From Patescibacteria group bacterium (GTDB taxonomy: Bacteria; Patescibacteriota; Minisyncoccia; JAHCSD01): a stretch of DNA of 6,232 nucleotides. Of the stretch, positions 1 to 5,896 are shown piece by piece. How positions within the stretch are numbered: the first letter of the stretch is position 1; each line of letters opens with the position of its first letter. The translations under genes were made by a program, and so were the position numbers. Under the pieces are notes generated by a model. The model was not told the origin of the DNA. It ran no database searches and saw only the letters and a program-made list of their open reading frames with translations. The stretch covers positions 1-6,232 of the forward strand of contig JAHCSD010000044.1 in the NCBI GenBank assembly GCA_018609185.1, written 5' to 3'.

Positions 1-136
1 GTTCTTTTTCAAGCAGCATCTCAAGTGATAGCCTGGTTGAGGCAAGTGGGTTTCGCAGCTGATGCGAAACAATTGAGATAAAATCCCATACCGAAAGTCG
101 TTTGGAATTATTGTTGTCGTGTTTTTCGAGTTCCAT
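1..136 (-). CDS. Histidine kinase, 5' part only (HisKA domain)
   Basis: Only the first 45 codons lie in the window; the gene runs off the left edge. The reading frame starts with ATG at 136 and has an in-frame TAG a few codons upstream, so the start is well bounded. Residues 18-42 match the dimerisation/phosphoacceptor (HisKA) helix, with the H-box SHQLRNPL at 24-31 and the predicted phosphorylated His at residue 25. That family transfers phosphate from ATP to this His and then to a response regulator. Only about 20 polar residues (with an Asn run) precede the domain, so there is no membrane segment or sensor domain ahead of it; the protein is probably cytoplasmic, or senses through a C-terminal or partner module. 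The ATPase domain is outside the window. No clear Shine-Dalgarno site precedes the ATG. It is divergent from the gene at 367. The family call is firm; the signal and partner are unknown. Confidence 0.8.
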   Translation of the reverse strand, partial: MELEKHDNNNSKRLSVWDFISIVSHQLRNPLASTRLSLEMLLEKE

Positions 137-163
137 AGCGATTAGAGTCCAGAACCCCTAGAT

Positions 164-180
164 ATTGTAGCACAAAAACT
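164..180 (-). promoter_or_regulatory. Probable promoter of the histidine kinase gene (extended -10)
   Basis: On the minus strand TACAAT (169-164) is preceded by TGC, giving an extended -10 of the TGnTAnnnT kind. No good -35 lies at 17 bases; a TTGACG (197-192) sits 24 bases away, too far for a normal spacer. Transcription starting about seven bases downstream would leave a leader of only about 20 bases before the ATG at 136, without a visible Shine-Dalgarno site. Inferred from motif and position only. Confidence 0.5.
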
Positions 181-204
181 TTGAATTACGAAACGTCAAT
201 TTTG

Positions 205-238
205 GGAGGTTGAACCTCCCCGAGGAGGTTCAACCTCC
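205..238. repeat. Double palindrome GGAGGTTGAACCTCC / GGAGGTTCAACCTCC
   Basis: Two 15-base palindromes (205-219 and 224-238) are separated by four bases. Each has 7-bp arms around one central base, and the second is the exact reverse complement of the first, so the whole 34 bases can also fold as a single 15-bp stem with a 4-base loop. Outside it lie TCAAT (196-200) and ATTGA (243-247), a further nested inverted pair. It sits between the divergent histidine kinase and HtrA-like genes, about 20 bases upstream of the TTGACA at 259. A related single copy occurs at 6024-6038. It could be an operator for a dimeric regulator, a structured RNA, or a small dispersed repeat. Confidence 0.85.
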
Positions 239-258
239 AGATATTGAACACTGTCCGC

Positions 259-293
259 TTGACACGTGTAGGTAGATTATGCAACGATACGAT
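259..293 (+). promoter_or_regulatory. Candidate promoter of the HtrA-like gene
   Basis: A perfect TTGACA lies at 259-264. No convincing -10 follows at 16-18 bases (the hexamer there is CAACGA). The best later match is TACGAT at 288-293, 23 bases away; GATTAT at 275-280 is too close. Either the promoter is activator-dependent, which would fit the palindrome just upstream, or the real element is different. If TACGAT is used, the transcript would begin almost at the hairpin at 297. Confidence 0.4.
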
Positions 294-296
294 GTA

Positions 297-329
297 AGGC
301 TCTAGGACTCTGTTCGAGTCCTAGAGCCT
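297..329 (+). promoter_or_regulatory. Leader hairpin upstream of the HtrA-like gene
   Basis: AGGCTCTAGGACTC (297-310) pairs perfectly with 316-329, a 14-bp stem with the loop TGTTC. It lies between the candidate promoter and the ribosome-binding site, so it would be in the 5' untranslated RNA. The T-rich stretch after it (TTCTTTT) begins several bases from the stem, so it does not look like a normal intrinsic terminator. A role in mRNA stability or in control of the downstream gene is possible but not shown. Confidence 0.6.
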
Positions 330-366
330 AAAGTTCTTTTCATAATGTAAGCGGAAGGAGCGTTGA

Positions 367-1224
367 ATGAAGAAAGCATTTCTGGGCCTTCTCGTTCTTG
401 GTGTTCTTGTTGGAATATTGGGTATCGTGTATGGGAAGCTTAACTACGCAGACCAAAGTCATACCCATTCGAAAGATGAAATATATGACGTGCTTGCCGA
501 CGGGTTCTATGACAAAGACTATAGTTTGCTTGACTATACGGGGCGCGACACGAATGAATTGGGGACCTCGGTTCGTCCGGTTTCATTTCTATTTTTTGAC
601 CATGAAGGTAACGTGATTGGAAGAGAAGTTACGGGCCTTGGGATTCTCTGTGATACTTACGTAGTCACCCGTGCAAGTCTTTTAAATCCGCTTGTCGCGG
701 GTATTGAGGATTCTTCCCTTGTTGGGTCAACCCGTATGTTTCTCCTGGTAAATAACCCCATTCGAACGATAGATGATTTTGAAACACTCAAAGGGTTCCA
801 TATCGATTTTGCCAAAGATGTTATGATTCTTGAACGTGAAGGAAACCCGGATAAAAAGCTTGTGGCACCCGTTCCCGAGGGGTGCGGGCTCCCCATAGGT
901 TCTGCCTCGGAATTATCTGCCGGGGACGCCCTTTTCCAAGTGGGGAATTTTCCTCGAGGAACCGTCAGCCTTAATACGGCACACGTAAGCTTTCTTGTCT
1001 CCGACGGCTCGCAATTTATGTTCGAAGGTTCCCCGGGGCCGAATGACTCGGGTGGTCCGATCTTTGCGCTTCGCGATGGACATTTTGAATTAGTGGCTTT
1101 GAATATAGGATATTTTGCGAACAGTCCTTCGAAAGGTCTTGCGAGAAGTTTTAGTGACATTGTTGATGCAGTAAAACAGGCAACCGGCCTGGACCTCCTC
1201 ACAGGAGAAATAGAAGATAATTAG
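367..1224 (+). CDS. Membrane-anchored trypsin/HtrA-fold protein, probably a pseudoprotease
   Basis: A 285-residue protein with an N-terminal hydrophobic helix (residues 4-23 after MKK) and no obvious signal-peptidase site, so probably an anchor with the rest outside the membrane. Residues 70-270 follow the chymotrypsin-fold pattern: TGLGIL..YVVTRAS (89-104), AKDVMILE (149-156), a VGNFPRG loop (192-198) like the one in HtrA proteins, NDSGGP (226-231) and LARSFSDIVDAV (258-269). S228 fits the nucleophile and D151 the acid. The expected TAAH is TRAS (101-104), so Ser104 stands where the catalytic His should be. This suggests loss of proteolysis, or a different job such as binding or sensing. No PDZ domain follows. 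The ATG has AAGGAG (355-360) six bases upstream. It is divergent from a histidine kinase gene, which may be a functional hint. The fold is fairly sure; substrate and activity are unknown. Confidence 0.72.
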   Translation: MKKAFLGLLVLGVLVGILGIVYGKLNYADQSHTHSKDEIYDVLADGFYDKDYSLLDYTGRDTNELGTSVRPVSFLFFDHEGNVIGREVTGLGILCDTYVVTRASLLNPLVAGIEDSSLVGSTRMFLLVNNPIRTIDDFETLKGFHIDFAKDVMILEREGNPDKKLVAPVPEGCGLPIGSASELSAGDALFQVGNFPRGTVSLNTAHVSFLVSDGSQFMFEGSPGPNDSGGPIFALRDGHFELVALNIGYFANSPSKGLARSFSDIVDAVKQATGLDLLTGEIEDN

Positions 1225-1239
1225 TAATGAGTAAAAAGT

Positions 1240-1270
1240 AAAATCTCCGTCAGTTCTGACGGAGATTTTT
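1240..1270. terminator. Bidirectional intrinsic terminator
   Basis: A perfect 14-bp inverted repeat (1240-1253 with 1256-1269, AAAATCTCCGTCAG arm) closes on a tight loop. T-rich stretches lie on both sides: TTTTT at 1266-1270 on the plus strand, and TTTTACTTTTTAC on the minus strand. It lies between two convergent genes, 15 bases after the stop at 1222-1224 and 20 bases after the stop of the ATPase gene at 1290, so it can end both transcripts. Confidence 0.92.
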
Positions 1271-1289
1271 AATTTCCATAATTCTTAAT

Positions 1290-2303
1290 TCATGATTCGT
1301 TATTCTTTACCAAATGGCATGCAGCGAGTTGTCCTTCTGCTTTTTCTTCGAGAATAGGCTCTTGTTCCTGGCAAAGCGGGGTTTCGGCAATCGGGCATCT
1401 CGGATGAAACCTGCAGCCCGAAGGGATGTTTTCGGAGCTCGGTATCTCTTCAGAGATTTGTATATCTTGCCGTTCGCGCGCACGTCTTGGGTCGGGGATG
1501 GGGACAGCGGCAAGCAGCGCTTTAGTATAGGGATGCATGGGGGATTCGTAGATTTTAGCAGCCGGTCCCTCTTCGACTAGTTTTCCTAAGTACATCACTG
1601 CGACAGTGTTTGCAATTTTTTTCACCACAGCCAAGTCATGAGATATAAAAAGATACGTAAGCCCAAGCTTTTGCTGTAAATCCTTTAGTAGTTCGAGGAT
1701 TTTGCCTTGTACTGAAACGTCAAGGGCAGACACCGGTTCATCCAGAACAAGAAATTCTGGACCCGGCGCAAGATGTCGTGCAATCGCAACACGTTGACGT
1801 TGTCCTGCGGAAAATTCTGAAGGAAATCGTTTCCTTGCGTCAGGATCCAGCCCGACAAGTCGAAGGAGTTCAACAACTCGTTCTTCGCGTTCTTCTCGAG
1901 TGGCGCCAAGTTTATGGATATCAAGCCCTTCCGCTACCGCATCTCCAATGCTCATTCTAGGGTTGAGTGAGCGGGAAGGATCCTGAAACGCGGTCTGAAT
2001 CTTTCTTCGCAGCACTTTTCCTTCTTTTGGATCAAGGCCGTTTTTCTTTCGCTCATGTGCATCATAAATGAGCGGTTTACCTTCATAATATATTGTTCCT
2101 GAAGTCGGTCTTTGAAGGCCCAAGATGGTTTTGCCAAGTGTTGTTTTCCCGCAGCCCGATTCACCTACAAGTCCTAATGTCGTACCCTTTTCAATTTCGA
2201 GCGTTACGCCGTCAACCGCTTTCACGTCTCCAATTTTTCGTGTGAAGATTTTTCCTCCATATACCGGAAAGTATACTTTAAGATTCTCACATTTGAGTAG
2301 CAT
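1290..2303 (-). CDS. dppF: Peptide/nickel-type ABC transporter ATP-binding protein, DppF/OppF type
   Basis: This 337-residue ABC ATPase would drive import through a Dpp/Opp-type membrane complex on the cytoplasmic side. The order of motifs is complete: Walker A GESGCGKT (47-54), Q-loop Gln107, signature FSAGQRQR (164-171, a variant of LSGGQ), Walker B FLVLDEP (184-190) and H-loop His222. The C-terminal oligopeptide-transport extension contains HPYTKALL (257-264) and four cysteines (297, 303, 311, 329) in a GCRFHPRCP...C...C pattern; in characterised relatives such cysteines bind an iron-sulfur cluster. Length is typical for DppF. The ATG at 2303 follows the upstream ATPase gene by 24 bases and is served by AAGGAG about ten bases away. 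It forms the natural heterodimer partner of that ATPase. The substrate cannot be told from the ATPase alone. The gene symbol denotes type, not proven orthology. Confidence 0.92.
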   Translation of the reverse strand: MLLKCENLKVYFPVYGGKIFTRKIGDVKAVDGVTLEIEKGTTLGLVGESGCGKTTLGKTILGLQRPTSGTIYYEGKPLIYDAHERKKNGLDPKEGKVLRRKIQTAFQDPSRSLNPRMSIGDAVAEGLDIHKLGATREEREERVVELLRLVGLDPDARKRFPSEFSAGQRQRVAIARHLAPGPEFLVLDEPVSALDVSVQGKILELLKDLQQKLGLTYLFISHDLAVVKKIANTVAVMYLGKLVEEGPAAKIYESPMHPYTKALLAAVPIPDPRRARERQDIQISEEIPSSENIPSGCRFHPRCPIAETPLCQEQEPILEEKAEGQLAACHLVKNNES

Positions 2304-2327
2304 GTCCGTTATGCTCCTTGTTCGGTA

Positions 2328-3113
2328 TTAGATTTTCGGGACTTCATCGAGAAGTTTTCGAGTGTAGGGGTGTGAAGGGGCTTCAAATATCTGAAAGACG
2401 TCTCCTGCCTCAACTATTTGTCCTTCATTCATAACTACGACCCGATCGCAATGTTCAGCGACGAGCCCCAGGTTATGTGTAATGAGTACCAGGGAAATTC
2501 CCAGTTCTCCTACCAGTTCCTTGAGACGCGTAAGAATCCGTTTTTCGATCGTAACATCGAGCGCAGTGGTTGGCTCATCCGCGATAAGGATCTTTGGTTT
2601 TTTGATGAGCATCATACCAATCATAACGCGTTGGTTCATTCCACCTGAAAGTTCGTGGGGAAAACTATTGTATCGTCGTTCAGGATCAGGGATGCCCATT
2701 TTCCGTAAAATCTCAATAATTTGTTTTTTTCGTTTTCCTCCAAAATCGGGCAGTAACGTGTTAAACATTTCAAGCATCTGATTTCCTACCGACATAACAG
2801 GGTTTAGAGAACTTTGAGGATCTTGAAAAATCATTGAGATTTTTTTGCCGCGAATTTTTTGCATGTCGGATTCTTTTGCGGTAATAAGGTCCTGTCCCGA
2901 GAATAGTATATTCCCACTGGTTACATATACCCGTTCAGGCAAGAGCCCCATGATTGAAAGTGCAGTCATGGTTTTGCCTGAACCCGATTCCCCCACGATT
3001 CCAAGAACTTCTCTTTTTTCGAGTGAAAATGTCACGCCCTTAAGAATATCAACTTTTTCTTCTTTGTTTTTTATCGCTGAAACAACAAGATCCTTTATTT
3101 CAAGTAAAGACAT
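2328..3113 (-). CDS. dppD: Peptide/nickel-type ABC transporter ATP-binding protein, DppD/OppD type, short C-terminus
   Basis: A complete ABC ATPase core, numbered from the ATG at 3113 (261 residues): Walker A GESGSGKT (41-48), Q-loop Gln97, signature LSGGMNQR (155-162), Walker B ILIADEP (175-181) and H-loop His213. FQDPQSSLNPVM (96-107) and HPYTRKLL (248-255) are typical of the Dpp/Opp ATPases. The protein stops a few residues after HPYTRKLLDEVP and so lacks the cysteine-bearing C-terminal extension that DppD proteins usually have and that the partner ATPase keeps. A GTG at 3122 would add three residues, but it lies inside the ribosome-binding site GAGGTGG (3125-3119), which is five bases ahead of the ATG at 3113, so the ATG is preferred. 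It is first in a two-gene unit with its own strong promoter. The function is import energised by ATP hydrolysis; the substrate is unknown. Confidence 0.92.
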   Translation of the reverse strand: MSLLEIKDLVVSAIKNKEEKVDILKGVTFSLEKREVLGIVGESGSGKTMTALSIMGLLPERVYVTSGNILFSGQDLITAKESDMQKIRGKKISMIFQDPQSSLNPVMSVGNQMLEMFNTLLPDFGGKRKKQIIEILRKMGIPDPERRYNSFPHELSGGMNQRVMIGMMLIKKPKILIADEPTTALDVTIEKRILTRLKELVGELGISLVLITHNLGLVAEHCDRVVVMNEGQIVEAGDVFQIFEAPSHPYTRKLLDEVPKI

Positions 3114-3118
3114 TTCTA

Positions 3119-3125
3119 CCACCTC
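3119..3125 (-). promoter_or_regulatory. Ribosome-binding site that decides the DppD-type start
   Basis: On the minus strand GAGGTGG precedes ATG (3113-3111) by five bases. The longer frame would start on the GTG within this very motif, with only AAGCGAG just ahead of it, so the ATG is the better start. Confidence 0.75.
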
Positions 3126-3147
3126 GCTTGTTTGTAAAGAACACTAT

Positions 3148-3176
3148 ACTATAGCGGATATTTCAGCTGAAGTCAA
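3148..3176 (-). promoter_or_regulatory. Promoter of the two-ATPase unit
   Basis: On the minus strand TTGACT (3176-3171), a 17-base spacer and TATAGT (3153-3148) make a near-consensus housekeeping promoter. Transcription from about 3141 would give a leader of roughly 28 bases carrying the GAGGTGG site. It shows that the ATPase genes need not depend on read-through from the permease gene, which has a terminator of its own just upstream. Confidence 0.85.
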
Positions 3177-3224
3177 TCTTAGAGGGGCCCAGAGGGTTTA
3201 ACGCAATATATCTGTAGGAAAATT

Positions 3225-3266
3225 TTAGTTGTCAATATATGACGATCGTCACATATTGACAACTAA
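3225..3266. repeat. 42-base intergenic palindrome (TCAATAT...ATATTGA arms)
   Basis: Arms 3225-3238 (ending GTTGTCAATAT) and 3253-3266 pair perfectly. Inside, TGACGATCGTCA (3240-3251) is itself a perfect palindrome, leaving a single A/C mismatch (3239/3252) over the whole 42 bases. It lies between the permease terminator and the ATPase promoter. Each arm contains TTGACA on one strand, but no good -10 is found at the right distance on either side. There is no T-run next to it, so it is not a typical terminator. The outer TCAAT...ATTGA arms match those of the elements near 195-248 and 6007-6048. It may be an operator, a structured RNA or a dispersed small repeat. Confidence 0.85.
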
Positions 3267-3304
3267 TGAAAAAGCCCCAGTTTTGTGAAAAAACAGAGGG
3301 CTTT
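3266..3304 (-). terminator. Intrinsic terminator after the permease gene
   Basis: On the minus strand AAAGCCC (3304-3298) pairs with GGGCTTT (3277-3271), with further partial pairing of the CTGTTTT and AAAACTG stretches inside, and is followed by TTTTTCATT. The stem begins on the stop codon of the permease gene (3305-3303), so the unit ends immediately after the coding sequence. Confidence 0.82.
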
Positions 3305-4265
3305 ACATTTTTTTAGTAAGATCAACCCTGGGATCAATAGATTTATAAAGAATGTCGGCAACGATGTAAGATACTACAGAAAGCATGGCGATGATTACAG
3401 TCATGGAGGTTATGATGTCGTATTCGCGGGCAAATACCGCATCAACCATGAACACTCCCATGCCGGGAATACCGTAGATGCGTTCCACAAAGAGCGATCC
3501 TTCAAATGCGGTGAATACCGCAGTCACAACTACTGTCACGAGAGGCAGAAGCGCATTGCGCAAGACATGACGGGTCGCAACTACCCACGAAGGAAGCCCT
3601 TTGGCTTTTGCGGTACGCACATAGTTTTCGCCGATTACCGCAAGCGTGGTCGCCCGCACAAATCGTGCAACACCCGCAACTGAAATAAGAGAAATCGTCA
3701 AAACGGGGATAATCATGTTTGTCGTGTATACGCTATGCCAGTCCCCGGACCAACCTGCCGGAACCAAATTCATCTTGAGCGCGAGTAACATGATCATGAA
3801 CTGGACCATGATAAGCGAAGGAATGGACGAGAAGAAAAGGAACGTTCCTATGAAACCCGAATCCATCCAGGTATTTCGCCTGAATGACGCGATAAGTCCC
3901 ACTACAGTTCCAATCGAGAACGAAATAGCGAGAGCCGAAAGCGTAATGGGCGCGGAGATCTTTATTCTCGGAATAACAAGATCTTTTACGCTTTTGCCTG
4001 GCTGGACATTGATGCTCTCACCAAGATCTCCCTGGACAAGACCAATCATATAGTCGGCATATTGTACATATACCGGCCTATCAAACCCGAGTTCCTCTCG
4101 AATTTGCTCTACGGTTTCCTCGGTTGCTTTGGGACCTGCGCGGATGAGTACCGGGTCGCCGGGTCCGTACCTGCCAATGTAGAATACCATGAACGAAACA
4201 ATGAGAAGGAATACCGGTAAAAAGAGAAGGCGTCCAATCGCATAACGTATAAGGTCGTCTCGCAT
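3303..4265 (-). CDS. dppB: Peptide/nickel-type ABC transporter permease, DppB/OppB type
   Basis: A 320-residue inner-membrane permease of the binding-protein-dependent transport family, of normal DppB length. About six membrane segments can be read: 9-31, 105-127, 140-163, 184-204, 237-258 and 286-308. Between the first two is the long extracytoplasmic loop with GPGDP (34-38), LGFDRPVYVQY (59-69) and GDLGES (79-84), all typical of DppB. The cytoplasmic EAA coupling loop is NYVRTAKAKGLPSWVVATRH (214-233). YGIPGMG (264-270) and the terminal DPRVDL are further family marks. It starts two bases after the stop of the S41 protease gene, with AGGGGCG inside that gene's last codons as the ribosome-binding site, so translation is probably coupled. 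The usual DppC-type partner does not follow; a terminator does. It presumably works with the two ATPases downstream, but that pairing, and homodimer or distant DppC use, are inference. Confidence 0.92.
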   Translation of the reverse strand: MRDDLIRYAIGRLLFLPVFLLIVSFMVFYIGRYGPGDPVLIRAGPKATEETVEQIREELGFDRPVYVQYADYMIGLVQGDLGESINVQPGKSVKDLVIPRIKISAPITLSALAISFSIGTVVGLIASFRRNTWMDSGFIGTFLFFSSIPSLIMVQFMIMLLALKMNLVPAGWSGDWHSVYTTNMIIPVLTISLISVAGVARFVRATTLAVIGENYVRTAKAKGLPSWVVATRHVLRNALLPLVTVVVTAVFTAFEGSLFVERIYGIPGMGVFMVDAVFAREYDIITSMTVIIAMLSVVSYIVADILYKSIDPRVDLTKKM

Positions 4266-4267
4266 AG

Positions 4268-5851
4268 CTATTCGCCCCTAATAAACTCAATCGCCTCAAA
4301 AAGCGTGGGGTCCCAGTTGGGATTTCGACCGTTTTCAATGAAGTCGCGGGAAGTCCAGTCAACCTTGATATCGGGCATGATGCCGCCGATTTCAAAGTAT
4401 CCATCTTTATCAAGGTCGAGCTTCTCTACCATATCACCGTTCGGAGTCAGGTAGATGGCGACTGCGATGTAGAGTGCCCCATCTTTTCCGCCATTGAGTT
4501 CAAACACCCGGTTAATCGTGCCTTTTCCGCCCGTTCTCTCGTCACGAGAGATGATGACTGCGCGGCCGTTATCACGGAGTGCGGCAGGAAAAAGCTCGGC
4601 TCCCGAGAAACTATTTTGGTTGACCAAGATTACCACCGTAAGCGCCGGGTCTACGAGATCGATCTTGTTTGAGGTATGTATGGTTGTTACGCCTGAAGGT
4701 GTATTGTTTCTGAACTCGCTTCGTTCGATGAGAATCGTCTTTGGTCCCTGAAGGAAATAGTCAACTTCTTCTCTAATCTCTCTCAATCCGCCGCCGGGGT
4801 TATCCCGCAAGTCAATAATGATACCCTTGAGGTTTTCTTGGTCAAGGTTCTTGAGAATCTTGGTAAAATCTTCATGTGCGGGCGAGGTGAAGTGTTTAAT
4901 TTTGATATATGCAATGTCAGTTACGGGGTTTCCATCGCGATCAAGGAATGGACATGCGTAGGCGAGATCCTGTGTGCTTATGCCTCTCTTATCTGGAAGC
5001 TCAAACCCGGGGCAGGAAATAACGTCCCGCGGCTTTATGTCTTCCATGGTGACGGTGATATCTTTTTCTTCATTGTTTCTTCGGATTTTCATCTCAAGCT
5101 TGGGGTTGCTTCGGGTTTTGATCTCAATGATAAACTGGTTGACCGTGCATTTCGCAGTTGACTTTCCGTCAACCGCAATAATCACGTCTCCTGTTTCAAG
5201 CCCGCCTTTTTCTGCCGCAGATCCCCTCTCTACGCGGTCAATAGTAATTTCACTCTTGAAGTTGCGTCCGAGACTCACTCCCATTCCTCGGTAGGTGCCG
5301 GAGAAATTCAGACGCCCCAACGCATATTCCTCTGCGGTTGCGTAAGACGCAAACGGGTCCTCAAGAGTCTCGATGATTCCTTCGACCGAAGCTTTCAGAA
5401 GCGCTTCTTTTTGATCTGGGTCATTAAGGTCTCGATAGCGCGGGTCCTTGGCTAGTTCATTAAATACGTTATTTAAGACGGAAAAATCGGGAGAGTCATT
5501 GAAGGTATTTGCGCGTGTTATCTCCTGTTCGACAATATCCCGAGCCCAACTGGGGGTGGATGTTGCAAGGAAGGCAAAGACGCGATCAAGCGCACCCCGC
5601 ATCAATCGTTCTTCGTCAGACGCGATGTCACGAAATACCGATTCTCGTTGGATGATCGATACCACGTTGTTAAGTACGGAAAAGTCTACATCTTTAGTTT
5701 CGCGAGCCTTGCAAAAAGGATCAGAACTGGAAGTTATAGGCGGTGTTGAAACGGGCGTTGAACCGCCGCCACCCCCGCCAGAACAAGCAGTAAAAAGAAA
5801 CACTGCGAGCACGAATACACCACATATCGTAAAGAGCTTTTTCGAGAACAT
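4268..5851 (-). CDS. S41 (C-terminal processing/Tsp-type) protease lipoprotein with PDZ domain
   Basis: A 527-residue surface protease. The signal peptide (MFSKK then a hydrophobic stretch to residue 20) ends in LFTAC, with Cys23 the likely lipidated residue, followed by a Gly6/Thr-Ser-Pro linker. Residues 54-170 hold helical N-terminal material in which DFSVLNNV occurs twice (56-63 and 122-129). A PDZ domain spans about 185-275, with GMGVSL and GLETGDVIIAVDGK. The S41 core spans about 310-498: LRDNPGGGL (348-356), NSFSGAEL (413-420) and GGKG (441-444). By comparison with Tsp/CtpA spacing, Ser416 and Lys443 form the catalytic dyad and Asp427 its neighbour; the loop before the Lys is two residues longer than usual. 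All catalytic residues are present, so it is probably active. GGAGGTGA precedes the ATG. It is the first gene of a unit with a transporter permease, which suggests peptides made outside may be taken up. The substrate is unknown. Confidence 0.93.
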   Translation of the reverse strand: MFSKKLFTICGVFVLAVFLFTACSGGGGGGSTPVSTPPITSSSDPFCKARETKDVDFSVLNNVVSIIQRESVFRDIASDEERLMRGALDRVFAFLATSTPSWARDIVEQEITRANTFNDSPDFSVLNNVFNELAKDPRYRDLNDPDQKEALLKASVEGIIETLEDPFASYATAEEYALGRLNFSGTYRGMGVSLGRNFKSEITIDRVERGSAAEKGGLETGDVIIAVDGKSTAKCTVNQFIIEIKTRSNPKLEMKIRRNNEEKDITVTMEDIKPRDVISCPGFELPDKRGISTQDLAYACPFLDRDGNPVTDIAYIKIKHFTSPAHEDFTKILKNLDQENLKGIIIDLRDNPGGGLREIREEVDYFLQGPKTILIERSEFRNNTPSGVTTIHTSNKIDLVDPALTVVILVNQNSFSGAELFPAALRDNGRAVIISRDERTGGKGTINRVFELNGGKDGALYIAVAIYLTPNGDMVEKLDLDKDGYFEIGGIMPDIKVDWTSRDFIENGRNPNWDPTLFEAIEFIRGE

Positions 5852-5855
5852 TCGT

Positions 5856-5863
5856 TCACCTCC
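5856..5863 (-). promoter_or_regulatory. Strong ribosome-binding site of the S41 protease gene
   Basis: GGAGGTGA on the minus strand lies four bases before the ATG at 5851-5849. This supports the chosen start and hence the full signal peptide with lipobox. Confidence 0.8.
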
Positions 5864-5896
5864 GATACTAGAAATTCCTGGGTTGATCGATATTCA

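Noticed and set aside
205..238. CRISPR array or insertion-sequence end
   Set aside because: The repeats are self-palindromic and only four bases apart, without spacer-like units, and no transposase or target duplication is seen.
297..329. Intrinsic terminator
   Set aside because: The stem is strong, but the T-rich bases begin several positions after it and it lies between a candidate promoter and a translated gene, so it was called a leader hairpin.
657..1202. Minus-strand open frame opposite the HtrA-like gene
   Set aside because: No family features, and it lies wholly inside a gene with recognisable protease-fold motifs and a good ribosome-binding site.
3120..3122. GTG start for the DppD-type gene
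   Set aside because: The GTG is part of the GAGGTGG ribosome-binding site for the ATG at 3113.
3227..3264. Divergent promoters from the two TTGACA hexamers in the palindrome
   Set aside because: Neither has a convincing -10 at 16-18 bases; the plus-strand one points into the permease terminator, and the minus-strand one is followed only by a weak AT-rich GATATA.
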